Positions 44,057-53,606 of a stretch of 64,000 nucleotides of DNA are shown in pieces. The first letter of the stretch is position 1; each line of letters starts with the position of its first letter. The position numbers were made by a program, and so were the translations under genes. The notes below the pieces were generated by a model. It ran no database searches. It saw only the letters and a list, made by a program, of their open reading frames with translations, and was not told where the DNA came from. Source of the stretch: Chloroflexi bacterium TSY (GTDB taxonomy: Bacteria; Chloroflexota; Anaerolineae; Caldilineales; Caldilineaceae); assembly GCA_019217005.1 (NCBI GenBank), contig JAHBNG010000032.1:1-64000 (forward strand), read 5' to 3'.

Positions 44057-45052
44057 ATGCAACCAAACTCTGAGAAATACCGCTTACTCCTGAGATTCCT
44101 ATCGGCGTCGACCCCAATATCAAGCATAGAATATGGATCCTGGTTTGTCCAGCCGATCGTCGGTGGAGCGAATAATCTTCTCTATCGAGTAACAAGCTTC
44201 GAAGAAGATTTGGCCGTGAAATTTACCATTCGAGACAGTCGGCGACGCGCCGAACGAGAGCATGCTGCTTTAACAGTCATGCAAGCAACCGGACAATCTA
44301 TAGCCCCAACACCGGTTTTGCTCGATTGCGACAGCTATCCACAACCGGTCGTTGTCCAGAGCTGGCTCGATGGTGAGGTCAAAGACGAGCCACCAACTTC
44401 TGATGCAGAATGGTGCAAACTCCTGACGCACTATGCCCATGTTCATGCCATTCAACCTCATCATAAGGCTTTTTCATTTGACGCTATGCCATTCGATGCA
44501 GTCTTGACGGCCCGATCCCTCTCTGAATGTCGATACATTGTCAATGACCAGATTCAACGTGTCCCGTTTGACGAACGGCCGCAAGAACTCCGAGAGCTTA
44601 TAGAGCAATTCAACCAGTGCCTTCTCGGTGAATGGCCGACTCCCATTCAATCTCTTTGTCACACTGATCCCAACATCACGAATTTCGTTCGTCAACCAGC
44701 TGAGTGGCTCTCTGTCGATTGGGAGAACAGCGGCTGGGGTGATCCGGCCTTCGAAATTGCGGACACGATGGCCCATCCAGCTTATCTCGATGTGGATCTT
44801 TCCCGTTGGCGATGGGTCGTTGACACCTATTGTGAGTTGGTGGACGACCAGTCGATGGCAGAGCGCATCTGGGTCTATTATCAGACAATGCTTGTTTGGT
44901 GGGTCGCTCGCTTTGCCCGTTCGCTTTATGAAATCCCAAAAGGATTCGATCAGCGCCTGGTCGAGCGACCACCTGATTGGGAAGAAAAATGTAGGGCCAA
45001 GTATAGCCATTATCTGGCATTGGCTTACTTCTATCTTGAAGACCAGCAATAG
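44057..45052 (+). CDS. Aminoglycoside phosphotransferase (APH)/choline kinase-fold protein
   Basis: A 331-residue kinase-fold protein. The nucleotide loop is GGANNLLYRVTSFEEDLAVK (Lys), with Glu in RRAEREHAALTVMQ. The catalytic loop LCHTDPNITNFVRQ holds His-x-Asp and Asn, and LSVDWENSGWGDPAFEIAD holds the metal Asp. The substrate is unknown: small-molecule kinases of this fold act on aminoglycosides, choline, homoserine or sugars. It is 4 bp upstream of the MurE-type gene and probably cotranscribed, so a cell-wall link is possible. Confidence 0.85.
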   Translation: MQPNSEKYRLLLRFLSASTPISSIEYGSWFVQPIVGGANNLLYRVTSFEEDLAVKFTIRDSRRRAEREHAALTVMQATGQSIAPTPVLLDCDSYPQPVVVQSWLDGEVKDEPPTSDAEWCKLLTHYAHVHAIQPHHKAFSFDAMPFDAVLTARSLSECRYIVNDQIQRVPFDERPQELRELIEQFNQCLLGEWPTPIQSLCHTDPNITNFVRQPAEWLSVDWENSGWGDPAFEIADTMAHPAYLDVDLSRWRWVVDTYCELVDDQSMAERIWVYYQTMLVWWVARFARSLYEIPKGFDQRLVERPPDWEEKCRAKYSHYLALAYFYLEDQQ

Positions 45053-45056
45053 AAGC

Positions 45057-46748
45057 ATGAAAACGCTAATTCACATCCTTGACTCCCTGGCACCATTATC
45101 AACTTTTCACTTAAGAGATCCCAAAGCCATCGAAATCATAGATGTCGTTCAAAACCACCGCAATGTGACGCCCGGATCGTTATTCGTTGCTGTGCAAGGT
45201 GCTCGTTTTGATGGACATACGGTGATGGCTGATGCTGTCTCGCGAGGTGCTGTTGTGCTGGTGGGACAGAAACATCCTGAACGGTTGCACCGAGAGGGGC
45301 TTCTTGTTCCAACATCTGTACCTTACATTCAAGTACAAAACAGCCGCGTTGCGTTAGCACAGTGTGCGGCTGCGCTTTATGACTTTCCGAGTCGAGATAT
45401 GACCGTTATCGGCATTACAGGAACCGATGGCAAAACCACAACTTGCACAATCCTGGAATCGATTTTGACGGCAGCAACCGAGAACGAGCAATATCCAGCG
45501 GGCAAAGTCGGCGTGATTACAACCGTTGGTGCCCGTGTTGCGGGAGAAGAATTGGATACTGGCTTCCATGTGACGACACCAGAAGCCCCTGATGTTCAGC
45601 GTTTTTTGTTTCAGATGAGAAATGTTGGAAGCGACTATGCGATTGTCGAAAGCACCAGCATGGGGATTGCTCAAGAACGGGTTACGGCAATCGACTTCGA
45701 CGTGGCCGCAGTCACCAATATTACGCATGAGCATCTCGATTGGCATGGGAGTCGTGATGCATACGTTGCGGCCAAGGCGAAACTGTTTCAATCACTCTAC
45801 CGGTCCGCTGAAAGTGTAGAAACAGAACACAATTTTTCCACTTTGGCGCGTAAACATTCCAGCAAAATGTATGCCACACCCCCTTCCCTGCCTTGCTCTA
45901 TCCTGAACGCTGATGATGTTGGAAGCTATGATGCATTGTGCCAAATTTTGCAAAACGAGAGCTATATGACAGGTCACACATTGCCAATACGAAGCTATGG
46001 GATGAACCACTCCGTTGCTCATCCGACAACACTCACTGACCATCTTGACGTTTTCGCGACGCAAATCAATCGTCTGCCAAACCATACCCAGTTCACAATT
46101 CATTGGTGGGACGGTCGCTTTCCCGTGGGAACTGTCTTGATGGGTGATTTTAATATTCTAAATATTCTCTGTGCGACAACTATAGCTCTCTCCTTGGGGA
46201 TTACGCCAGAGAGGATCCAACAGGGCATTGCGCGGCTTCATGGTGTCAATGGACGCATGGAGCGCATTGATTGTGGCCAAGCCTTTCTCGCTTTGGTCGA
46301 CTTTGCCCACTCGCCGGCGAGTCTAGAACGAGCACTCACAACCTTGCGCGATTATGTTGCCACCAATCGCGGTCAACTCATTGCCGTTTTTGGTAGCGCC
46401 GGCCTACGCGACGTCGAAAAGCGGCGTCTGATGGGTCAGATTAGCGGTCGTTTGGCGGATTTTACGATTATTACAGCCGAAGATCCGCGTACAGAAAATT
46501 TACATGAGATCAACCAGGAGATTGCCGCAGGCGTATCGGAGCATGCGCCAGACGCGGCATTCACAATTATCCCTGACCGGACTGAAGCGATTCAATCAGC
46601 AGTGAATATCGCCCAAGCAGGCGATGTCGTAGCAGCCTTTGGTAAGGGCCATGAACGCAGCATGTGCTTTGGCGAAACCGAGTATCCTTGGAATGAACAA
46701 GAAGTCATGCGAGAGGCACTGAGGCAGAGAGTTCGTTCTGAGTTCTAA
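45057..46748 (+). CDS. murE: MurE-type UDP-N-acetylmuramyl-tripeptide synthetase
   Basis: A 563-residue Mur ligase (ATG 45057, 4 bp after the preceding stop). The frame is open further upstream but overlaps the kinase gene. N-terminal domain: NVTPGSLFVAVQGARFDGH. ATP site: GITGTDGKTTTCTILESIL. Central: VESTSMGIAQERV and NITHEHLDWHGS. C-terminal: DFAHSPASLERAL, TAEDPRTENLHEI, AFGKGHER. The amino-acid specificity segment reads EDPR rather than the DNPR of meso-diaminopimelate enzymes, so Lys- or Orn-type addition is possible. An insert near residues 245-265 (TEHNFSTLARKHSSKM) is unusual. Not in a dcw cluster. Confidence 0.88.
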   Translation: MKTLIHILDSLAPLSTFHLRDPKAIEIIDVVQNHRNVTPGSLFVAVQGARFDGHTVMADAVSRGAVVLVGQKHPERLHREGLLVPTSVPYIQVQNSRVALAQCAAALYDFPSRDMTVIGITGTDGKTTTCTILESILTAATENEQYPAGKVGVITTVGARVAGEELDTGFHVTTPEAPDVQRFLFQMRNVGSDYAIVESTSMGIAQERVTAIDFDVAAVTNITHEHLDWHGSRDAYVAAKAKLFQSLYRSAESVETEHNFSTLARKHSSKMYATPPSLPCSILNADDVGSYDALCQILQNESYMTGHTLPIRSYGMNHSVAHPTTLTDHLDVFATQINRLPNHTQFTIHWWDGRFPVGTVLMGDFNILNILCATTIALSLGITPERIQQGIARLHGVNGRMERIDCGQAFLALVDFAHSPASLERALTTLRDYVATNRGQLIAVFGSAGLRDVEKRRLMGQISGRLADFTIITAEDPRTENLHEINQEIAAGVSEHAPDAAFTIIPDRTEAIQSAVNIAQAGDVVAAFGKGHERSMCFGETEYPWNEQEVMREALRQRVRSEF

Positions 46749-46784
46749 GTTCTGAATCTTAATTTCCCAATGTTCCTTTTCTGG

Positions 46785-46858
46785 AGTGTGACCACAAAGT
46801 GTGTAAATGAACACTGCTCAGTCAGAGAACCGCTGCATTTACACACTTTGGAACACAC
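46785..46858. repeat. R4 palindromic element without R3
   Basis: GTGTGACCACAAAGTGTGTA and TTTACACACTTTGGAACACA are inverted arms; the loop reads CTGCTCAGTCAGAGAACCGC. This shows the uninterrupted target in which R3 is inserted in the composites. An R9-type arm (CTTCTTCCTTGGCCTCAGCC) follows at 46872. Confidence 0.75.
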
Positions 46859-46983
46859 TCCCCATTTCTGTAGCAACTCTTCTTCCTTGGCCTCAGCCTC
46901 CTCCTTAACCTTCTCTTTCCTCCCCAAAATTAGCCAGCAGCGTGCTTTTATGATACTCTATGATGATATAAAATGGATTCTGT

Positions 46984-47138
46984 GGGGTGGTTCAGAATTA
47001 GGTTTACACTTTTGATACATAGATAAAAATCTATATGAGGTCATTTTCTGCCTGAGCATGGCTCAAAGTAGAAAATATAAACATCTTTTCTCTTTGCAAA
47101 AATGTAAACCTAATTGTCCGCCTAAAATGAACCACCCC
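46984..47138 (+). repeat. R1 miniature element, copy 3 (155 bp, 8-bp duplication)
   Basis: Same orientation as 3871. Flanks GATTCTGT (46976-46983) and GATTTTGT (47139-47146) are an 8-bp duplication with one change. Intergenic, upstream of the lipoprotein gene. Confidence 0.93.
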
Positions 47139-47258
47139 GATTTTGTTTCCCCCAACACCCATGTCCACAACATGTAGCAGACAGTCGTCATTGTTCAAAT
47201 ATACTGCGTTCATATTTGGCGACAGATGACCCCGAAAACACAAAGAAGGAGACTGCAC

Positions 47259-48968
47259 ATGCAGGCACGATCACGCGTAATGAACCCTCGAATTCTGGTG
47301 GGTTTCTTGGTTGCACTTATTTCCGCATTTATGCTCAGCGCTTGCGGTGGTGGAAGTACCGGTTCAACATGGATCAACTATCCCTCCATTCCTATTCGCG
47401 TCCAGTCGGATGGTACAGCATCGGTCTTTGGCTACGGGTTGGGAGCGGTGGTTCCACAAGCTACGGTCCAACAGCTACAAACAGCAAATGTCCAAAGACT
47501 TGAAGTACGTCCCGGCTACAATGGACTTCATATCTATGCCAATGGTGAAGATTTGCCCTATCTCGCCTGGGATGAGGAATCAATGGGAACGCTTCAGGAG
47601 TTAGTTCGGTCATTGCCACGAGAACTTGGCGCAGCTGATGCGGGTACAATGGGGCAAGCGGCAGACGCATTGAGCGTGCTGCGCCAAATCGGATTTGGTG
47701 TTGCACTAGATATTGCACCCGGAGAGGGGCAATCTGCGCTAGATATCTCCTCCTGGTCGGGTGAAACCAGTGTACAATCAGAAGAAGCTGGCGAAACAAC
47801 GATTGGCCCCATTGCGCTCGGCAGTTTGGCATTCGATGCAGAAGGCAATGGTACCGTTGAAGGCATCCCACTTGCAGATTTGGGTGCACCAGTTAGTATG
47901 CCGTCAGCAGTTATGAACCTGCTTTCATCACTGGGTGATCAGCTGTCGGTCAAAACACAGCCCAACGGCATTGATATAGCCATCGGTGATCGCAAACTCC
48001 CCAGCCTTGCCTATGATTCTGGCTCACTCGAACGCCTTTTGCCAATTGTGGAACAGTTTGCCGGTGATCCAGCCACAGTAAGTATGGTTAAAGATATCGT
48101 GCCGAAGCTAACAGGAGCCGATTTGAATGTCGCTGTCAGCCTAACTGGCGAACCTGTATTGGATACATCTCTCGCCGAGGTCCCTGTCCAAGTCAATCCA
48201 GATGGGACATTGTCGGCCTTTGGTCTGCCACTCGGTGCCAGTCCACTTTTGCAGCCAGACATGCTTGCCCAGTTGCAATCAGCCAACATTCAGAAATTAG
48301 ATGTAAATGTAGTGGACGACAGTCTTCAGTTAGCCGTCAACAATCAGGCTCTCCCGGTGATCAACTGGAGCGATGCCTCGCTTGACACATTCTCGAACAA
48401 CATTGCGCCGGCGCTTGGTTTGCCAGCCGATCAGATTGGTGGAGGGGTTGGAATCTTACGCAAGCTGATCGACAAGACACCACTTGGAGCAGAATTGAGT
48501 ATCCCCGTCGCTGACGGTGCAGCCGCGGTTGACATGCCCGCGGAAATTGACTTTACGATGCAGGCCCCGGATTTGGGTGATATTCCAGCACCGATTTTGC
48601 ATCTTGACGCAACGGTTCAAGGTGATCAGATAACTAGCGTTTATGGACTTAGTGGTGAAGATCTTAGAGAATTGGGCGTTGATTTGCCACCTCTACCAGC
48701 GAATGTGATGGATATTTTGAAGGGTATTGGTGCCCAGCAGATTCAGATCAAGACCACTGAGAATCAGCTCGATATTTTAGCGGATGGATCGTCGCTCTTG
48801 TCTCTCAGCTATGACCAGGGCTCCCTACAGCGTACAATTGAAATTATTGGCCCTCTGCTAGGAGAAGATTCCCCGTTAGGGAATCCAGTCGTTTCACAAT
48901 TTCTGCAAGAGCAGATCCTGCCTTTGATTCCAGCGGCTGATGTAGATGTAAAGGTGAATTTAGAGTAG
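47259..48968 (+). CDS. Lipoprotein built of four degenerate beta repeats
   Basis: A 569-residue protein; ATG 47259 follows GGAGA. The signal peptide (ILVGFLVALISAFMLSAC) ends in a lipobox LSAC with Cys followed by GGGS, so it is membrane-anchored. Four units of about 120-135 residues repeat the order: strand with G-x-VFGYGL / VEGIPL / AFGLPL / VYGLSG, then helix with L(L/Q)xxxxxQ, strand LEVRPGYNGLHIYANG / LSVKTQPNGIDIAIGD / LDVNVVDDSLQLAVNN / IQIKTTENQLDILADG, then LPYLAWDEESM / LPSLAYDSGSL / LPVINWSDASL / LLSLSYDQGSL. No known family recognised; cell-surface role inferred. Confidence 0.75.
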   Translation: MQARSRVMNPRILVGFLVALISAFMLSACGGGSTGSTWINYPSIPIRVQSDGTASVFGYGLGAVVPQATVQQLQTANVQRLEVRPGYNGLHIYANGEDLPYLAWDEESMGTLQELVRSLPRELGAADAGTMGQAADALSVLRQIGFGVALDIAPGEGQSALDISSWSGETSVQSEEAGETTIGPIALGSLAFDAEGNGTVEGIPLADLGAPVSMPSAVMNLLSSLGDQLSVKTQPNGIDIAIGDRKLPSLAYDSGSLERLLPIVEQFAGDPATVSMVKDIVPKLTGADLNVAVSLTGEPVLDTSLAEVPVQVNPDGTLSAFGLPLGASPLLQPDMLAQLQSANIQKLDVNVVDDSLQLAVNNQALPVINWSDASLDTFSNNIAPALGLPADQIGGGVGILRKLIDKTPLGAELSIPVADGAAAVDMPAEIDFTMQAPDLGDIPAPILHLDATVQGDQITSVYGLSGEDLRELGVDLPPLPANVMDILKGIGAQQIQIKTTENQLDILADGSSLLSLSYDQGSLQRTIEIIGPLLGEDSPLGNPVVSQFLQEQILPLIPAADVDVKVNLE

Positions 48969-49458
48969 AAAAAGGCTGAGGAAGAGGCGAAGGATATCGG
49001 TTCTGTCGTTTTGTTCGCCTTTGGATTGAACTTCATCGATGTCCAAGCGGACGTTGGGTCTACCTGTATAGATCTGCGTCCGTTTTTCATTGTGGTTGTC
49101 TGAGGAATTGTGTGGTTTTCACTTGGTTTGTTGGTTCACTTGGTTTGTTGGTTAGATGGTTGGTGAACAAACGAGCAAACCAACAAACTATCCAACGTTT
49201 ACCCCATAAAGCCTCAAAGAACCTTTATTGTTTGCATGAATGACAGACTTTGCGAAGAGCCGCAATAATCTTGTTCGTATCGAAAAGGAATCTCAAACGA
49301 AAACATGCTTGGAGTTTTCAAAAGATGGGATGAAGATTGCCTACGACATTATAGATCATATAAGACTTTTGTAACCATCAATTAATGGTAATTTAACGAT
49401 TGGTCGTTATACTTGGGTCAACAACAGTTCATACTCGGAACCAATGGAGAAAGACCCC
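48969..49458. other. Non-coding gap with R9 arm and a GTTTGTTGG inverted repeat
   Basis: An R9-type arm (AAAGGCTGAGGAAGAGGCGA) follows the lipoprotein stop. Repeated GGTTTGTTGGTT (49124, 49142) faces AACCAACAAAC (49177) in an inverted arrangement. No gene supported. Confidence 0.45.
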
Positions 49459-49800
49459 ATGAATGCGAATCTCTCAACCCAATCGAACGCAGATTACATC
49501 TCAACGTTACCTTTGACCAATCTGGCTAACTCAGCTCCCTCAATTCGATATCTGGACCAAGGTGAAAACTTCTTTGTGGCAACCGACGCCAACAACACTC
49601 ACATTCGTGAAACATACATTGTGACAACAGGCGAAATCGTTATTACACGCAACGGACGCCCTGTTGACTTGATTGAAGAAGGTGAGTATCTGGATCCTGG
49701 AATGTGGAGTGGTGTCGAAGCAACGGCCTTGACGAACTGCGAATTGTCAGTTGTCACACATTCAAATGAACGTGTGGGACAGAAACAACTAATTTTGTAA
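49459..49800 (+). CDS. Small cyclic-nucleotide-binding-fold (jelly-roll) protein
   Basis: About 113 residues from ATG 49459, preceded by GGAGAAAG; ATG 49444 is an alternative. ETYIVTTGEIVITRNGRPVD, then LIEEGEYLDPGMWSG and ATALTNCELSVV, resemble the beta-roll of cNMP-binding/Crp proteins. The phosphate-binding cassette (GE..L/RTA) is not obvious, so ligand binding is doubtful. No DNA-binding domain. Its stop lies 5 bp from that of the split regulator on the other strand. Confidence 0.6.
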   Translation: MNANLSTQSNADYISTLPLTNLANSAPSIRYLDQGENFFVATDANNTHIRETYIVTTGEIVITRNGRPVDLIEEGEYLDPGMWSGVEATALTNCELSVVTHSNERVGQKQLIL

Positions 49801-49805
49801 GAAAT

Positions 49806-51593
49806 TTAGTTGACAGTCTGATCAACCTCGCCCAGGACATTCTGCTGGATTGATTCTAAGTTCAGCAATTGTCCTTGCACCTGAGCCTTATCAATTTCCT
49901 CGGAAGTCATTCCTTGCGTGATTTCGGCTCGTTCTTTTTGGATTCGTTCTTTGGTCTCAAAGATCGTAGCAGGATGCTGCATGATGAAGGTCATCACTGC
50001 GAGTGTATAAGTGTCAAACGTCGCATCCCTTAGATATCGCAGATATGCCAAACCACTAAAGGCATCCAGCATAATAGGGAGTAGGCTACGGGTTAAGCCT
50101 TGGGTAATCGAATTCGTAAAGTGTTCTTGCGCCATTTTATAATAAGCGCCGCCCATTGCGATAGCCACATGACCCAGCAAGCACTCACAAAGTACAATGC
50201 CCGATTCATTTTGTCCTTCCTCATAGAGCATCATGCTTTCTTCAAGTAATTCATATGCCTGTTCGTGGTTTCCGCGATGAAAGGCAACTCGCCCCAGATC
50301 GCGCAAACAAGGTGCGATGCCGATTTTAAAGCCGATTTTACGATTGATTGATAAACTCTGACGATGTATATATTCGGCCTGTCGATATTCACCCAGAACA
50401 CGTGCGACACTGCCTAAATTGCCCAAAGAGCCGGCCGTCCCCCGTTGATCTCCAATCTCCTTCATCAATGCAAGACTCTCCTGAGCAAGCCGGCGCGCAT
50501 CAGCATACTCCCCACGATATCTCGCCAAATCCGCCAAGGCTGCCAAGGTCATTGCCAAGCCAAGTCGATCCCGAAATTGCTGGCGATTTTCCAATGCTTC
50601 TGTTAATAGCTTTTCCGCGCGGGGATAGTCACCTGTCCATATCGCAACGCGCGCCAATGAGATAAGCGAAAAGCCGAGCGAACGCTCTTCGCCCAGTTGA
50701 CGATAGATCTGAATCGCTTGCTGATGATTCTGTTCCGCTGCATCATACTGCCCATGATAATCATCCACCACCCCCATAAAGGTAAGGCAACAGCCCACCC
50801 CCCACTTCTCGTTCAGTTCCGCAAAGAGAGCCGAGCTTTCCATCAAGAGCTCTTGTGCCCGTTCTGCATTATGGCTAATGTGAATCAACCCCTGCCACAT
50901 CAGGGAAAAGGCCAAATTCTGTTGTGCAGGAGGCACCATCTCTCTAAAATGATCGGTACTGCGATTCATCAATTTGACGCTATACTCAAAATCTCCTAAT
51001 CGCATCTTGAGAATACCCTGGGCACAACAAAGCTGAGCAAGCAATCTTATTTGCTCAGAGGACAGATTCTCCACAGCGGGGTTATGACGCAAAGTTTCCG
51101 TTGCAGTCAGGGTCATCAACCCATCTGGATCTCGTAGGAGCTTGGTAATTGCACTATGAAATGCCTCTTCACCCTCACGAAATCGGCCGCGCATTTCGCA
51201 ATAGAGTAGCCAAGCTTCTTGTGCAGCCTCAATGACTAACCAATTTTCAGCCGCGACAGCTCGCCGCCAGCATGCTCGTATATTTTCTCCATCAGCTGAA
51301 ATCTCATTTAATGCCTCTCGTTGGCGTTGCCAGCGCAGATCTCGGATCCGATTCTTAAGAAAGCCAGAATAGTATTGCATATGGCGATCGAGCGTATGGT
51401 CACGTTCATCAGGCGATTCGGCCAACTGCTCAGCCGCATATTGACGCAGTAGTTCGTGAACTTCATAACGCTCAACACTCACACGCTGCAATAACGATTT
51501 GTCAACGAGATTTGCCAACAGCATGAGCGATGCACCAGCCACTGCCTCAGCTGCCTCTCGTTGAAAACTGCCGCGAAAAACAGAGAGTTTGCG
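49806..51593 (-). pseudogene. BTAD/NB-ARC/TPR regulator, 3' fragment (TPR part)
   Basis: The C-terminal part of the gene at 51707-53404, separated by R1. It begins RKLSVFRGSFQREAAEAVAG, continues with a winged-helix-like segment (LVDKSLLQRVSVERYEVHEL LRQYA) and then about ten TPR-like repeats (AEQNHQQAIQIYRQLGEERS, AEKLLTEALENRQQFRDRLG, ARRLAQESLALMKEIGDQRG). An ATG inside R1 at 51674 is in frame, so a chimeric TPR protein starting MAQSRKYKHLF could be made. Ends 5 bp from the convergent cNMP-fold gene. Confidence 0.85.
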
Positions 51594-51749
51594 GGGGTGG
51601 TTCATTTTAGGCGGACAATTAGGTTTACATTTTTGCAAAGAGAAAAGATGTTTATATTTTCTACTTTGAGCCATGCTCAGGCAGAAAATGACCTCAATAT
51701 AGATTTTTATCTATGTATCAAAAGTGTAAACCTAATTCTGAACCACCCC
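51594..51749 (-). repeat. R1 miniature element, copy 4 (156 bp), inside regulator gene
   Basis: Flanked by the exact duplication AGTTTGCG (51586-51593, 51750-51757). One base longer than the other copies (extra A in CCTCAATATAG). Insert plus duplication add 164 bp, shifting frame and introducing a stop. Removing them restores a 1,144-residue frame. Confidence 0.95.
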
Positions 51750-53404
51750 AGTTTGCGAAAGATTTCTCTCTCCTCATGAGAGAGAAGTTGCCAAGAATAG
51801 CGAAAGACAGCCCGCATACTCTGCTGGCGCTCTGGTACATCACTCAACGATGCAGTCAGAAAATCGAGCCCTTGCTGAATCTCTTGAACGATTTCATTAC
51901 ACGATATGAACTGCACCCAAGCCGCCGCCAACTCGATCCCCAACGGAATACCAGCCACGAGTTGACAGATGCGACTAACCGCAGCCCGATTCTCTGCTGT
52001 GATTTGAAACATCGGATCGGCGAGTTGGGCATTTTGCAAAAAGAGTTGGAGGGCATCAAAGTCAGAAAGAGCATGATTGTTCATGCTCGCCACATGTTCC
52101 ACATCTGGAAAGGCCAATCCATCAAGATCTAGCCGCCATTCTGCCCCTAACTGAAGTGGCTCGCGACTCGTCACTAAAATCTTGACTTCAGGTGCGCCTT
52201 CCAGTATGTCTGTCACCAAATCGGTCGCCGTCATCTGTTCAAGATAGCCAGAATCAAACTCACCCCACTCCACTGGTTCTTCAAGAAGGTGTTCAAAATT
52301 ATCCAACACCAATAAGATTTCTTTATTTTGGAGAAAATTAACGAGTTGTACACTCAGATCATCCTGGCCAGCAAAAGAGACGTTGAGCATGTCAGCAATC
52401 GCCAGTATGACCGCCTCGACCGTTTCCAACGAGGTCAATGAAACCAATAGAACGCCGTTCAAAAACAGACGCTGACCACTTTGATTCATCCGCTGAGCAG
52501 CTTCCAGGGCAAGACTACTTTTGCCAATACCGCCGAGGCCCACAAGCGTCAACAGACGACAATCAGGATTTGTCAGTAATTCGTGAATACGCCCAAGTTC
52601 CTGTGTCCGCCCCACAAATACCTTTGAGGATTTCGGCAGTGTGTTGAACTGCGATGTACGGGCTACTTGAATGCGTTCAAACAGAGCAGTCGTCTCTGGC
52701 ATTGGCTCTACGTCAAGCTCATCGGCCAAACGTTGACGACATATTTCATATTGTGCCAAAGCACCGTCGATGTCTCCGATGCGACTAAGTGTCACCATCA
52801 AGTGACGATGAGCCTCTTCATGCCACGGCTCCAAGATGAGCAGTTGCTTTAAGATCTTACTTGCATCATCATATTGATGCTGCGCCAGCAAAGCATTGGC
52901 CAGGGTCTCCATCGCTTTCAGTGCTTCCTGTCTCCACCGCGTACGTTCCGCGATGAGCCACTCATCAAATGAAAGTGCCCCTTCAACGATAAGGTCTTCC
53001 AGAAAGGAACCCCGATACAGTGCAACGGCTTGCCGCAAATCATCTGGATCGAGGAGCATCTCTGTACTTATATCTGTGCTATTCAGTGCTTCGGTGTATT
53101 TCTCAAATTCGGCGATGTCCAGCCAATGTTCGCTATCCCGTCGAAATGTGACGCTCTGCCGCGCGATATCGAGGTGATCGGGAAGCAGTTTGTTCAAATT
53201 GTTGAGCACGACACGCAAGCTGTTTTTGGCATTCTCTTCAGAGTCATCGCTCCATAGAAGACCAGCCAGAGCATGACGCGAATGAGAAATGCCGGTTGCA
53301 GCCAGATAGCAGAGCAATGCTTGAGCCTTGTTGGTGCGGAATTCTGTAACCGGATTTCCATCAAGAAGTATTTCGGGTCTACCCAAGAGAGATATTTGGA
53401 GCAT
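51750..53404 (-). pseudogene. BTAD/NB-ARC/TPR transcriptional regulator, 5' fragment
   Basis: Start of a SARP/AfsR- or MalT-like regulator. Residues 1-95: OmpR-type winged helix (MLQISLLGRPEILLDGNPV, LLWSDDSEENAKNSLRVVLN). 96-245: BTAD domain (LYRGSFLEDLIVEGALSFDE, EPWHEEAHRHLMVTLSRIGD). About 262 onward: ATPase with Walker A GLGGIGKSS and Walker B ILLVLDNFEHLL, then LVTSREPLQLGAEW. The frame ends in R1 at 51707 after EREIFRKL. Without R1 the sequence reads EREIFRKLSVFRGSFQ, uninterrupted. As it stands DNA-binding and ATPase parts are cut from the TPR sensor part. A regulatory target is not evident. Confidence 0.9.
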
Positions 53405-53509
53405 AGAGCCATTTTAGCAGGAGACTCAGTAGATATCAAACAACAGCTCCATAAGCATATTATTTTTTGGGAATAGGCAAACTGAATATTTCCTCAAAAA
53501 CCTCATTGG

Positions 53510-53606
53510 GCCATTCCAGAAAAATAATTATCCATAAAAGACCAGCTCGCCAGCCTGGAATGGCTTTGGCTTTTCCTATCGAGGTGGACATTTTATTTTC
53601 TGGTAA
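53510..53606. repeat. R6 repeat, copy 2, fused to IS end
   Basis: CCATTCCAG and CTGGAATGG arms, and the whole stretch, match 30301-30398. Its last part (ATTTTCTGGTAAAGGC) coincides with the terminal repeat of the adjoining IS, where the other R6 copy has ATTTTCTGAAAAGCC. The IS end therefore overlaps or replaced the R6 end. Confidence 0.7.

Noticed and set aside
44474..45058. 194-codon minus-strand frame over the APH-like kinase
   Set aside because: The plus-strand kinase has conserved catalytic motifs; the opposite frame has none.
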